This document shows, in pieces, positions 11,341-23,559 of a DNA stretch of 64,000 nucleotides (within the stretch, counting starts at the first letter, position 1; every line of letters begins with the position of its first letter). Both the position numbers and the translations under genes were made by a program. This DNA is from Areca catechu. Taxonomy: Eukaryota; Streptophyta; Magnoliopsida; Arecales; Arecaceae. Under the pieces are notes generated by a model, which worked only from the letters and a program-made list of their open reading frames with translations, did no database searches and was not told where the DNA came from. Location: NCBI GenBank assembly GCA_021397845.1, contig CM038038.1, positions 71,160,748 through 71,224,747 of the forward strand, given 5' to 3'.

Positions 11341-13680
11341 AAAATCAATTTTTATGATCAATAGGATCATGATTGGAAGAATTGAATAGATAGAGCATCA
11401 TTAATACCAGTTGGGTGATTTAATTTTATAAATTAAACAAGTATTATTATTTATTAATATAAAATATGTTATTATAAATTTAATAGATTATTTGTGTTTG
11501 TGAAAATTTGAGATTGTAATAGATTTTAAGGTCTCACATATTTCTAGGTCCTTGCCCTAGGAAGGGTGTAGCTATATTGCAAGCTAACCTAGGTGCTGGA
11601 TTCAAAATATGTTATGTTTATTATGATTTTAAAAAGTGAATTATCATGGTGTTAACACCATACCTTTTATGAAATTTAAAAGCACCATTGGAAGTTTTAA
11701 ATCAAGTATTACGATCAAATTTATATGAGATCTTAAATGAGACATATATCGTGCTGCTAGTGGATACTTGTGACAATACAGAAATAAAGAAAAAAGAAAA
11801 AGATTAAAGCTGCAAAGGTAATACATGTTCTCTAAATTAAAATCAATGAAGATAATCATCAGTATATCTAAGATATATAGAGGAGCTAAAAAGAACATGG
11901 GATATTCTTACAATTAAATATTCAAAGTTTAATATAGTGTGGTTTCAATTTTTGGAGAACATGACTAGCACTTTTAAATAAAGCAATCTTATAATCTCTT
12001 AATATATATTAATAAAAAAAATTATTTGATGAAATTGACATACTTGATGAAATTTATTGCTATGATGAAAATAAGCATTTTAAACTATTATTTTTTAGTA
12101 GAAGAAAGAGTAGTTGTTAGTTTGAAGAGTAGGCTAAACAATATACTTATTAATCAATGAATAATTAATATAAAAAAGTGATTTGACCATATCTCCTCCA
12201 AAATAAAAAGACTTATTTTTTGGTGATAAAAATAAAAAGTAAAAGAATAAATCTAAAAATCTAGAAGCCTGATAATGAATTTGGGAAGAAAGATCCTAAT
12301 CAGAAAATTTGCAAGTTTAAGTTGATTTGCATGGATGCGGAAAGTTTGGTAATAAAGTTTAGAATGCTAGGGTGAAGCTCAAATAATGTAATATTGCATC
12401 TTCTAGTTCAAAGTACAGGGAACACAAGGAAACTAAAGATTGGGCTCCCACAGCTTCCACTATTGATGCTTCTTTTAATAGCCAACATGCATGCATTTCT
12501 GATTTTTTTCATATGACCGGTGCTTATTTTACTTATGATTCTTGACTGTGGATGTTCTAATCATCTAACTTGCTGTAGAGACATATTTGATGCTATTTCT
12601 ATTATTGATTATTTACTTTATTTTGTTAAAAATATAGATGATTTATCTCTCACATTATCTTCTAATTCTTATCTTTTCATGAATAATTTTTATTGTGTAC
12701 TGAGTTTGAAGAAAAAATTTATTCTTATTTTACAAATTTTGGATAGGGTATTTTATTTTATTTTATTTGGGCTTGATAGTATTGTGATTTATGTTGATGT
12801 CAAAGTTTATAGAAAGCAAATTATGCATGGAAGAAAAGTAAACAAGCCCTATATTATTTCTAATAGAAATTCTTATGCATGCTAGATTAGTGCATGTGAA
12901 TTATGATATGCTTTGTGATATTCAAATAAAATTAATGATTGGTTCATAGGCTTTCTAAGATGAGAGGGAATTTAAGTACTATTTGTATTGGGAATTGGTA
13001 TAGAAAGATGTACAAGCTGTACATCAAGACAGGATCTTATTGGTCACTACAATTGATATATTCTGATCTTAACAGAATATTGAGTGCTCATTCTTTCATT
13101 GGTATAAGGTCGTGATGATTTAGCTAGATATACATAGACTTTAAATTTGCTATTAAAAGTTAGAATATCTAAGAAATTGTCAGCTTCAAAATCTTGTTGA
13201 AAATCATTTTAAATCCTGGTTGATTGAGGATTAATGGTACTGGTGAATATATTTCGAAGGAATTATCAAATTATCTGGCTGGTTGTACATATACAAAAAC
13301 CTTACTTGTCTAGATTCTTCTGAGTGAAATGGTGTGATAGAGAGCAAGAACATGTTTCTATTTGAGACTATCCATTATTAAAAAGTGAGGTATGATTTTT
13401 GAGCACAATGTTTGGAGATAGCAATATATGTTATCAATATGACACCTTTGAGAAGTCTTGGCTATATGTCTACAAGAAAAATTATTTGAAACATGCCTTG
13501 ATATCTCTTATCTTCGTATATTTAGATGTGTTTATTTTATGCATGATTGTGATCAATTTCTAATAAACTGAATGAGAAATTTGTCAGGTGCAATTTTTCT
13601 CGGCTATGATGAAGCTAAAAATAAATATAGTTGTATTAATCGTGAGACAGTGAAGTTCCTGTAAGGATTTTCATAGGCAT
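11341..13680 (+). pseudogene. degenerate Ty1/copia element 3 (gag, protease, integrase remnants)
   Basis: A very decayed plus-strand copia. The best open stretch, 12520-12885, starts with ILDCGCSNHLTCCRDIF, which resembles the copia protease site followed by its usual NH(M/L)T. A likely gag zinc-knuckle relic is seen around 12330. Weak gag-like text lies at 11.65-12.1 kb. Around 13440-13640 broken frames resemble the integrase C-terminal part (MTPLRSLGY, then NKLNEKFVRCNF). No RT or RNase H can be recognised, and the element stops near 13680. It is AT-rich and full of stops. Family level is fairly safe, but lineage is not. Confidence 0.55.
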
Positions 13681-13901
13681 GTGTCTAACCCATTTTGGCA
13701 GTTTGCTAGGAAGTTGATGTAGGCTGGGGGGCCACCATGAGGTTCAGAGTGAATGATGGAAGACTAAACGATTCTAAACAAGAAATTAAACCAATCCTAG
13801 AAGTGAGAAAATAGATTATTAATTTCAAAATCTAAAGGTACAAGAAACTAAGTAGCTGGAAATTTACTTAGGATAACTAATAGCTCTTCATCTATAACTA
13901 C

Positions 13902-14440
13902 CACTACAAGAAATTTAACTTTTTATGGTGAATGTTTTTGTTTCTAGAGATCGAATTTACATTACCAGAATGATTAGCGATGATGAAACATTTCGTTGCT
14001 ATGAGTTTATTCAGAAAGTCTCATAGTAAAAAACTTTAGCGATGAAAAAAAACTTGTTTCATTGCTAAATTTGTTCAACCATGATGGAATAATTATGTAG
14101 CATTAGTGGTGAAAAAAAATTATTTCATCGCTACATTTTATGATGAAATATTTTTTGTTGCTAACAACAAAATCCAAATTTGGCAATGAAAAATTTTTTG
14201 TTACTATTTTTAGCAAATGAAAAAATTGTTTTGTCACTATGACAATATAATTTGATCACTAAATTTCATGATAAAATTAAAATTTCATCGCTAAAATGAA
14301 AGAATACCATTCTTTAGCAATGAAAATCTAATTTCACCGGTAAGTTTCATGATGCAATTAGTATTTCATCACTAAAATAAAAAAAAAAAAGCTACTCTTT
14401 AGCAATGAAAATTTAATTTCATTGCTAAATTTAATAATAA
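13902..14440. repeat. CACTA A left terminus and subterminal repeats
   Basis: After the terminal CACTACAAGAAATT the sequence repeats TTAGCGATGAAA-type motifs and their complements TTTCATCGCTAAA about 15 times, often as face-to-face pairs (for example near 14037-14075 and 14265-14300). In CACTA elements such subterminal arrays are binding sites for the TnpA-like protein. Only the left array is visible here. Confidence 0.8.
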
Positions 14441-14711
14441 AAAAACCTGCCATTAATTTTGCCAAAACTACATGTTTAAATATAAAAATATTCCAAATCA
14501 CCCATTCAAATATAGATAATATTACAAAACATATGCATAATACAAACTATATCAACCAAAACATAACACCATATCACTACCATGTCAACCAAAACATAAC
14601 ATGTATACAAACCATATCCACTAGATCCAAGTATTACTAAATTTTATATATATCATTAATAGATACAAAATTACAAATTCATACACCATTTAAAATATAA
14701 AAACCTACAAA

Positions 14712-16400
14712 CTATGCATCATCAAAGTCGTTAGCTTTGTTCTCTTCTCCAAGCATCGATCCTTGACCTAATATGTGTCTCAATGAATATGTAGAGGCAG
14801 CATTATGCATATGTAGAGGTGCTAACTTGGAGGCATCAATACCGAGCCATCCTACCATCACAGCCACTATCCTCTCAAGCATTTGGCTACCATTCATCCA
14901 ATAATCTATTTGACCATGCATCAAGCTCATCAATATTTTGAATGCCTCTGGCACTAGGGTATCATCAGACTAGTATTGTCTAGATTGGTTGGATGATGAA
15001 TTATAATGGGATTTCTTTGAGGAAGGAATGCTTTGCCCATACCCTAATTGCTGCCTAAGGATGGCATCTATGATCGTGTCGTCAGTCATTGAACAAACGG
15101 GCTATGATCCAAAATTGCTGTTAGATCCAACCTCCCTCATTGCCTGCTCTCTCAACTATAACATCTTTTCCTTCACAATAAACCAAATAATACCATCAGT
15201 TTATTTCAAAGGCTTCAAAAGCATTCAAAATATGGTGTGATACTTAACATTCCCTCACCTCATTGCTCACAAATTAGCCGCTCTTGTTTTGATAGAAATT
15301 TCCATAAGCGTTGACCCTAATAGTTCCTATTCAAATAAAATAAAAAGAGAAAAATGATATCAAAATAATTTATATATTCAATGAGTTATTCCAACATCAT
15401 ACAATTGCAAATACAGTTATATACTGTCCTTTTCATTCCTTGTGCAAAGGACACACTCCCTTGTATGTGAATAGAATCAACCTTACTCCTACTCACCTTG
15501 CTCTCCTCTGATCATCGTTAAAAAATACATACAGGTGAATTCAGAAAAGGGCATAACAATATCAAAATAACTTGAAATACTAAACATATCTTAAATGCCT
15601 TGCTCTCAAAATGCTTGCACAACCACCACTAATCATGACTAGACTTGGCCCAATTTTTGTAAGACCGGGTCATAGGGTCAATCCCCCTCACTTGCAGATA
15701 GTTGTAGTGCACATGAAGCCTAGATTGTCGATCTATGTACCTATTTGTAGCCATTTTGAGAATACACGTCATCACTTGCTCATCAGTATAGTCCTCAAAC
15801 TTAATATTATCCTGCATATGCGAGTATTTATCATAATATATAAATATAATAAATCTCGTAAAATATATTTATTAACTTACCTTAATGTGAGAGATAAAAG
15901 CATTGTGGAATCGAGAGGCGACATGCTTGAAACTTTTAGCGATCCATAGAAAATTATTTCACATGAATAAACCGATTTCGTTAGCGACTATACTCACCTT
16001 CGTGCCAATTGGATGACCTTGAAATAGCTATACTTTTGGCTTTTCGTTATGCGTATGTATATATTTCTCCAAGATGAGGCCCCTACTAGGACTACTTGCC
16101 TTGCATCACTATTATGTGCCTACATATGAAAATTAATGAAATGAACATATATTATCTACCAATGGTTGTATATAACAAAGAAATGATATACATAATTTAT
16201 AAATATGATAGAGATGTATATATAAGGGATGATGCAATAGTTCCATGACCTCCTACTCGGCTAGCTCCAGTCGAGCATTAGCATACTCCATGGACTCGGG
16301 TGGTTGAGTCTCATCCAAGTCCTTTGACTTGTTATGCAAAAGGCTAAAATGAGGGTGTATGTCAATAACTGTGCCTCAACGTCTACCCGTGAATGTCCAT
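14712..16400 (-). pseudogene. TnpA-like (Transposase_24 type) remnant of CACTA A
   Basis: Several short minus-strand exons or fragments. 15817-15629 reads FEDYTDEQVMTCILKMATNR, then DRQSRLHVHYNYL, and 16010-15880 gives a broken VANEIGLFM..WIAKSFKHV. Both fit the plant Ptta/En/Spm Transposase_24 family, the TnpA-like partner that binds subterminal repeats. 14954-14712 looks like the C-terminal tail (MPEAFKILMSLMHGQ..). Its place downstream of the TNP2 gene and next to the subterminal repeats is the normal CACTA layout. Stops and frame changes make it inactive. Confidence 0.6.
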
Positions 16401-16499
16401 GCATAGGATCAACCATGATGTTGTAATGGTTAACAAAATCTGAATAAGTACATAATCATAAAAACTGAAATAGTACATAATGTAACAAAAAAATCAATT

Positions 16500-17250
16500 G
16501 AATTACTTAATCATATCAATTGTTATTCCCAGCATCCGAACTCATGTTGACATATTTGTCCTCAACAGGACTCATAGAAGGCGTTGACCCTAAAATGCTA
16601 TCATCATTTTCATTGATGAAATCATCATCCACATGTGATTGCGACTCCAAATTATTGTTGGCTTATGCCCATGCCAGCTTTCCAATGATAGGAACATCCT
16701 CAGATTCACAGTGATCTCATTGCAATTATCCTACATCGATCATGTCATCTAGAAGTAATATGTTATCCAGTGCTTGCATTTGATATGCTTCATTTTTCAA
16801 TAGTTGTATGGACTTCATTCTCAAGACCTTCATCATCTAGGGACATGAAAAGTATCAGATCAAACAAATGTCTATGCTAATCCCTTTGCTAAGGCCGTTT
16901 CATTTTAGTGTCCTTAACATACCACACTAGTCTTGCTTTATAAAAATATAAGGATCACTTTTGTACCACAAGTGACTGGTGTGGACACTGATGAGCTGAA
17001 GGTCTAAAACTATTAACCTGTGTTGTCCTAAATCATAACATCAACACTTGAATAACACATGAAGACCACTATACCTCAGCTCTATAACCTCATGCAGAAC
17101 ACCGAAAAAGTCCATTATCTCATCCTTGTGCTTGCCTTCCATGTATATTCCACAATTATGTGTGGTTTGATCGTAATCATGATTTTTCATTAAGAAATGC
17201 ATACCATTGACTATGCATGCTGAATATACCAACACATATTTGTCAGATTT
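16500..17250 (-). pseudogene. C-terminal part of CACTA A transposase (DUF4216 region)
   Basis: 17235-17041 on the minus strand reads NGMHFLMKNHDYDQTTHNCG followed by IYMEGKHKDEIMDFFGVLHE. This is the usual start of the DUF4216 segment in plant CACTA transposases. 16714-16520 is acidic with several stops, like the C-terminal tail of these proteins. Introns may separate the pieces. Confidence 0.65.
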
Positions 17251-17693
17251 TCGTGCAAGTATGGCTATGTCATCACTGATGCAATTGAGATTGTCTACAA
17301 GTAGTAGGGCTATCTATAATTAAAAGAGCAATAAGCAGGTTGTGTTTGAGAAATACAAACTATATAAATGAACCTTGAGTCATGGTAAACATTAACATAG
17401 CTTACTCATTGGTTAAATCACAATGCAAATTGATTTCTATGTTGTGCCACTACTAACATAGGATTGATTTATATGAGTTCACTTTCGTGCTCGCTGAAAT
17501 GATATAATTATAACATGTACACTTTAGTTTAATGTTTGTGAGTATGTTCATGCAACATCAACATTGAAAAAAATTAAATGTGTATACTCACATCATGTAT
17601 ACTTCTGCCTCCTCGCAATTGTTTAGCACATACCAATGCATGCAAAAATCTACCTTATGGTGTCCATTTCCTATGGTGTTAACATCCAAAAAT

Positions 17694-18733
17694 CTACCTT
17701 ACCATATGGTCTAGCAATGATGGAGAACATGGACAATCTATGTTGAGAATGTCATCATCATCAATGTTCCATTGCAGCATTATAAATTTGATCTCCACTT
17801 TCTGAAGGTACATAGAGCAGAATGTTAGACATTCATTTATTATGTGTGCCTCATCTATTAAACCTTTGGGCCATGCTTTGTTAGTGACAACACTTTCATA
17901 TTCTCGCATCTTCCTATCCAATGAATTGTTGATTGATATACATACATAATAAGTTTTACAATAAAGAATAATAAGTTTTACAATATCATGCAATTACCTT
18001 TCAAGTGGATATATCCATCTCATGTGTACTGGTCCATCCAATCTAGCCTTATGTAGGAGATGAACCAAAAGATGCACCTTGATATCAAAGAAAAAAAGGG
18101 GGAATACCGTTTCCAACTTACAAAGAGTACTGGCAACTTCTTCTCCAATACATCAATTTGACTTCACCTCAATGTCTTCATGCATAAATCCCAAAAATAA
18201 GTTTCCAGATCAAGTAATGCATCACACACATTATTCAGCAAAAATCCACACAAGTCAACTAGGAGCACATATTATGGAAGCAGGTGGCAATCATGATATT
18301 TTACCTTGACAATCTTCCCATCTTTCAGTATAATATATTGTTTCAAGCTTGAGGCATATCCATCAAGAAACCTCATTGATCTTAGATATGTGAGATATCG
18401 ATTTCTTTCACTTTGGTTTAGTATATAACATGCTAATGGCTTGACTAGCTTATCCCCATATCAAATCAAATGTAATTCATTTCTAATCCATATGTCCTCC
18501 AAGTCAAGATGAGCCTTCATAGTATCTTTTGTTCTTTCTTTGATAATAAGAATAGTGTAGAATATGTTGTCAAATATATTCTTTTCAATATGCATGACAT
18601 CAAGATTGTATCAAAGGAGAAGTATTTTCCAATATGGAAGATTGAATAACTTGCTTCTTTTTCTCCAATTTTCAATACTTGTTTACATAACTAATTGGCT
18701 GGCTATATCGTTACCAAGAATGACATTTTATAG
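17694..18733 (-). pseudogene. TNP2/DUF4218 region of CACTA A, split by the hAT-like element
   Basis: From 18733 down, broken frames give NIFYTILIIKERTKDTMKAH, LVKPLACYILNQSERNRYL and LRSMRFLDGYASSLKQYI followed by KVKYHDCHLLP. This is the standard junction of the TNP2 domain and DUF4218. 17993-17694 holds the later DUF4218 part (NKAWPKGLIDEAHIINECLT, then FCSMYLQKVE). The hAT-like element entered this coding region at 18733/40081. The TNP2 N-terminal half continues on the other side of the nest at 40081. Confidence 0.75.
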
Positions 18734-19105
18734 GTCGGGTATAGGGATGGCAATGGGCCAGGTTTGGGTCGGATGTATAACTATTCAAGTCCAAACCCGA
18801 ATACTCAATAAACTATCCAAATTTGGCCAAAATACTATCGAGATTGAGTTTTTTTTATCCAAACCTATCTCAATTGGGTATCGGGTAATTCGGGTTTACT
18901 CGGTCTAAATCCAATTGAGTCATATTAAATATTTTTTTTCATTTTAATCAACTTTAAAATTATCTATCATTTTATAAATCATACATACATTAAACAAATA
19001 AAATTTAACTATATTTTTAGTTCAATAGCATTTAGTTTCATATTCAATCAAAATAAAATTTAAATTATCTTAAACAAATAAAATTCAACAAGATTTAATT
19101 TAATA

Positions 19106-19400
19106 CACTACAGTGAAACATGGATATGTCGATGCTTTTTTTGACCTTTACCGATGCTTTTAAGCATCGCTAAGAAACTTCCCGACGCTTCTGGAAGCGT
19201 CGCAAAAGTGTCACCTATGTAAGCGTGGAGACGCCACCTGCCCATGCTTTTGAAAAGTGTTGGCAAATTAAAATTTATCGATGCTTTAAAGCATCGGCAG
19301 ATAGCGACACTTTAAAGCATCTTTCAGGTCCAAACCTAGCGACGCTTTAAAGCATCGCTAGACTTAACTCTAGCGATGCTTTAAAGCATCGGCAGAATTT
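19106..19400. repeat. CACTA B left terminus and subterminal palindromes
   Basis: After the terminus there are about eight copies of a palindrome of the form CGATGCTTTAAAGCATCG or its GACGC variants, for example near 19281, 19343 and 19376. The same array, inverted, lies at 39053-39260. These are the likely binding sites of the TnpA-like product. Confidence 0.9.
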
Positions 19401-19480
19401 TTTTTTTAAAAAAAATTAAACAGATAGCTATACCTATTATATACATATAATACAACCTGTAGACTTCATCAAAATGAAAT

Positions 19481-19670
19481 TCTTCAAACCTGTATCACAT
19501 CCATCATACACAAACAAATAAAAACATATATTCAAACCTGTATCATATCCAACATACACAAACAAATAAAAACATTCAAACCTGTATCACATCCAACATG
19601 CACAAACAAATAAAACATTCAAACATATATCACACCCAACATACAGAAACACAAACACAAACCAATGATA
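19481..19670. repeat. minisatellite, about 45-50 bp unit, four copies
   Basis: Units begin CCTGTATCACATCCA at about 19488, 19538 and 19580, with a diverged fourth at about 19626, each with ACACAAACAAATAAAA. It lies between the subterminal array and the 3' end of the TnpA-like gene. Confidence 0.8.
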
Positions 19671-19864
19671 AAGATTTATATATATATATATATATAAAAG
19701 TGCCAATCCAAGTTCAAATAAATAAAAAGACATACAAAAATAATAAAAAAATAGCTGTCATCACTGATCTGCGGGAGGCTGGTCGTCGTCAGGTCTGTGA
19801 CTCATAGATGCACCAGGAACTTACAAGATATACATCAGGAATTATGATACATACATTATATATA

Positions 19865-21660
19865 TTATAAAGAATTAGATACATACAAAATTAATAAATA
19901 ATTACTTACTTGAGATGATATGAACATATGCAGCATCGATGTAACATGCTCTAGCTGAGACCTAATGGTTTGCATCTCTGCTATGTCTGCATCACGAGTC
20001 TGTCGGAGCTCTGCTATCTCCTCCTGGAGCTGATGAACATGTAACTGATCATGACTCTCTCTAGTATCCCGAGTATATCTACTCATCTCAGATAACTGAG
20101 TATGGGCAACTCTAATCCCATAACCCCTCACTCATCCAGGACGCTCTGGTCCCATCAACTCCGAGAATACCTCGGCCTCGATGCGACTGCTCTGAGTAGA
20201 TGATGAACCCTCGCCAGCACGCTCGGAGATCATAGAGGTAGCCCTATTCTATATTTTATAAAAAACACATATATCACTACTTAATAAAAATAAAAATATA
20301 AATCATAATATAATATAATAAAAAAACATACATATATATCTCTGGACTCCTCCCGAACAAAACTACCATCCTGGTGAACGTGAGTAATCTGATAGAACTC
20401 CACCTCACCAGGCTCCCTCTCCTGCTGATCAGCCTATATAAAGAATAAATATTATAAAAAAATTCAAAATAATACATCTTATACCCCCGTACCATGATAT
20501 ATGGCACATGCATGATGCATGATGATACATGATATTAAAACTATAAGTATACTAAAAGTATTATAGGATAAGAAACATACAAACTCATGCCTGAGCCGTA
20601 TATAACTCTTGGACCTCGCTGTGTGAGGAACAGTCTGAGCTGCTCGTGCAACTTTACCAATAGCAGAATACATTTATAAAATATAATTAAAACTATGTTA
20701 TATATTGTATAAATATAATTATGACGAGTGAAAATTAATAAATTTCGAAGTGTTTGATGATGCTAAATAACCTGTGCCCTCTCGAAGAACCAATAATGCA
20801 CTAGCTCCCTCCACTGATGAGGGTGAACATCAGGAGGACAGGTAGCTGCAACCTGCTCCTCTATCCTACCCTCTCGCATGTAGTCTCCCTTCAACTTCGC
20901 CCTATATTCTTTCCACTTGCGATTGAAAGACTTAAGCACAAAATCAGAAGTATCTGGAGGGAGAACGAACTTGCTCTACAATTTAAATAAACAATAAAAT
21001 ATGTATTAAATGAAATAAGCAATTCAACTATTAAAAACCTAAAATATAAAATAATATATCAATTTTTTTACCTGTACAACTTGAAGCATCTCTACTTTAT
21101 AAGCAGGAAGCATGTCATTCTACTTCGAATAATTCAGAGGACATAGCTGACCTCGGCATGCTACTGTCCCCAGAAAGCTAGTCAACAAGCTAGCAGCTTT
21201 CTTAATAAACTATCCTAGCTTGTTGCACTCTATCACTATCCTCTCATCCTCAGGTAACTGCCACACATCACGGACTAGTGTGGGTCCTTGCCTATGCCTG
21301 AGTCTTTCGGATCCATCTACAAAAAAAAATACATAACATTGTATATTAAAACTATTACATATGCATGAATTGAAATGAGATAAAATTATTAAATTATGTA
21401 CCCTATATCTGTATGTCATCGACGATAGGCTCGTCATCAAGATGATCCATAGGAGGATCGTGATGTGCAGACTCGGAGGGAATGGCGTCATCCTGAGGTG
21501 TAGAGGTAGTAGCATTGGCCTGATGTGCAGAAATAGAGGGACTGACATTAGACCGATGTGAAACTGATCGACTGCCCTCGGGCTGCTGTGCTGAAGAAGT
21601 ACCAATCTCGGTCTGGAAAAACTGAAGCTGTACATCTGCTAATCATTTCCTTCGAGGCAT
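19865..21660 (-). pseudogene. TnpA-like gene (Transposase_24 type) of CACTA B, multi-exon
   Basis: The likely start is the ATG at 21660 (MPRRK, then a stop). A Ser/His-rich N-terminal exon ends near 21403. Further blocks are 21318-21195 (RHRQGPTLVRDVWQLPEDER), about 20985-20772 (YRAKLKGDYMREGRIEEQVA and PHQWRELVHYWF), 20673-20585 (IGKVARAAQTVPHTARSKSY) and 20130-19910 (a heptad-rich coiled coil around QLQEEIAELRQTRDADIAEM). The middle blocks are characteristic of Transposase_24. Exon edges match GT/AG-like positions but were not modelled. At least two in-frame stops, including TGA where CGA would be expected near 20130, suggest it is inactive. Confidence 0.75.
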
Positions 21661-21802
21661 GGTGTACCTAACCTGCATTATTTAAAAACAAGTCAGTTAA
21701 CATTATAATCAAATTATAATGGAAATGAATTGTAATTTAAAAGATAACATAATCATTAATGCAAAAATATAAACCATCTTATAAACTACTTACTTGTCAT
21801 AA

Positions 21803-22393
21803 TCAACCAGTTGTACCTTTCTCGGAATCCAATCTAACCAAAATGGTTGTATCATTTATATGATCATCCGGCACAATATTATAAGGCATACACTGAGTGT
21901 AAGTATCATCATCATCTTCTTCCACCATTTTTTCCATGTCAAACAAGTCTTTGGGTTTTGTCTTAATAACAGTAGCCCATTCTTTATCTTTCAAGTCTTG
22001 TACATAAAAAACTTGTCGAGCTTGAGATAAAAAGATAAATGGATCATCCTTCAATAACACACCCGTATGTATCAATTTTGAAAAATTGACAAGTATGAAT
22101 CCGTTTGAGTCCTTTTTCAAACCTCTCGGTGTATTTATATCCACCCAATCGTATCGAAATAATACAACTTTAAAATTTTTATAATAATCCAACTCCAAAA
22201 TATCTTTAAGTATACCATAATAAGATTTTTCATCTGCTTCTACCATAACACTACTGTTATGAGTTTTTCTAAGTTTCTCGCGCTCCTTGGTATGAAATTT
22301 AAAGCCATTTATAATAAAACCATTATATTTGTTCACAATATAACTTGGACCTCTAGCAAGTGCTATTAGTTCAGCTGAACTATTTTTCTCCAT
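21803..22393 (-). pseudogene. tnp2: CACTA B transposase, DUF4216 region
   Basis: 196 uninterrupted codons on the minus strand. LARGPSYIVNKYNGFIINGF, then FHTKEREKLRKTHNSSVMVE, YYGILKDILELDYY, VVLFRYDWVDI and QARQVFYVQDL are the hallmarks of DUF4216 in CACTA transposases. The tail is acidic (MEEDDDDTYT-like), as usual. It is the C-terminal exon of the TNP2 gene and is intact although upstream parts are broken. Confidence 0.85.
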
Positions 22394-22631
22394 CAGTACC
22401 GTTACCTAGAAAATATAATATCAATTATCAATCACTTATTCGATGTTAAATGTATATAAAATTATTACACGACTTATATATACTAACCTAATTGGCAAGC
22501 CATTTAGGGAATAACTCAACCAACCATCTTTATTCAATCCTTGGATTATGACGAGTGGAATGATTAGCTTGTCTTTGTATAGCTAAAAATTTACTGCATG
22601 ACAATCAAATATAAGTTTGACAATAACATGT

Positions 22632-23525
22632 CTAATATTTAGTATTATCCATGTGTAGATGGACTAATCTATGATAATCAGATATTATGTCACTATATAG
22701 CAATACATAACGGTGTGCTTGTGACAAGGATTTATGGTCAAGAACAATACTTTCAGCTTTTCCTATAAATCTTCCTGATGATGCAAGTTTGTATAGATCT
22801 GTATTCTCCATAGTATCACCATGACATTGAGGTCGATTGAATATAGTCTCACACCTTCGAGATATCTTGAACAAAATATTAAACACTCTTCAGCAATATA
22901 TCCCTCTACTATTGAGCCATTAGGATGGGCTTTGTTTCGTACATAATCCTTCAAATATACAAGATACCTTCAAAAAGTATGATATTTATCAATCTTAATA
23001 TCACATTAAAAAATAAAAAAATATATAAATTATAAAATTTAAGTTTTACAGCATTACCTCTCGATAGGGTACATCCTTCTGTACTGTATCGTCCACCAAG
23101 TTTAGCTTCCGAAGCTAGGTGAATGAGTAGATGACCATCATCATAAAAAATCTAGGAGGAAAAATCTTTTCCATCTGACATAGTGTAAGTACGACTTGAG
23201 ACTGCAACTGATCAAGCTCATGAGGATCAAGAACCTTAGAACATAATATCTTGAAGAATGATGATAACTGAAAAATAACCGTAATAACTTGTTTCGGCAT
23301 TGACGACCTTAAAACCAATGGAAGAATATCTTGCATTAATATATGTCTATCATGACTTTTAAGATTTGAAATTTTGTACTCTTTCAGATTCACACATCGT
23401 GAAATATCTGAGGCATATCCATCAGGAACTTTGATATTCTTTAAAACTGTCAAGAAGAGATCTTTTTCTCCACTAGACATTGTATAACATGCATGAGGGA
23501 TATAAGTTCTGTCATTTGCAAGCAC
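22632..23525 (-). pseudogene. tnp2: CACTA B transposase, DUF4218 region
   Basis: 23525-23115 on the minus strand reads CYTMSSGEKDLFLTVLKNIK, VPDGYASDISRCVNLKEYKI and LKSHDRHILMQDILPLVLR, the standard DUF4218 start. 22954-22632 gives the end of the block (NKAHPNGSIVEGYIAEECLI, then FCSRYLEGV). Frame changes and a probable intron separate the two, and the frame differs from the TNP2 part upstream. Confidence 0.8.
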
Positions 23526-23559
23526 TTATGGATGAAGTTCATGTCGGATGCCCATTTCT

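Noticed and set aside
21210..21635. 141-codon minus-strand ORF as a separate gene
   Set aside because: It runs in the wrong frame across the first exon and intron of the TnpA-like gene; only its last part coincides with the true second exon.
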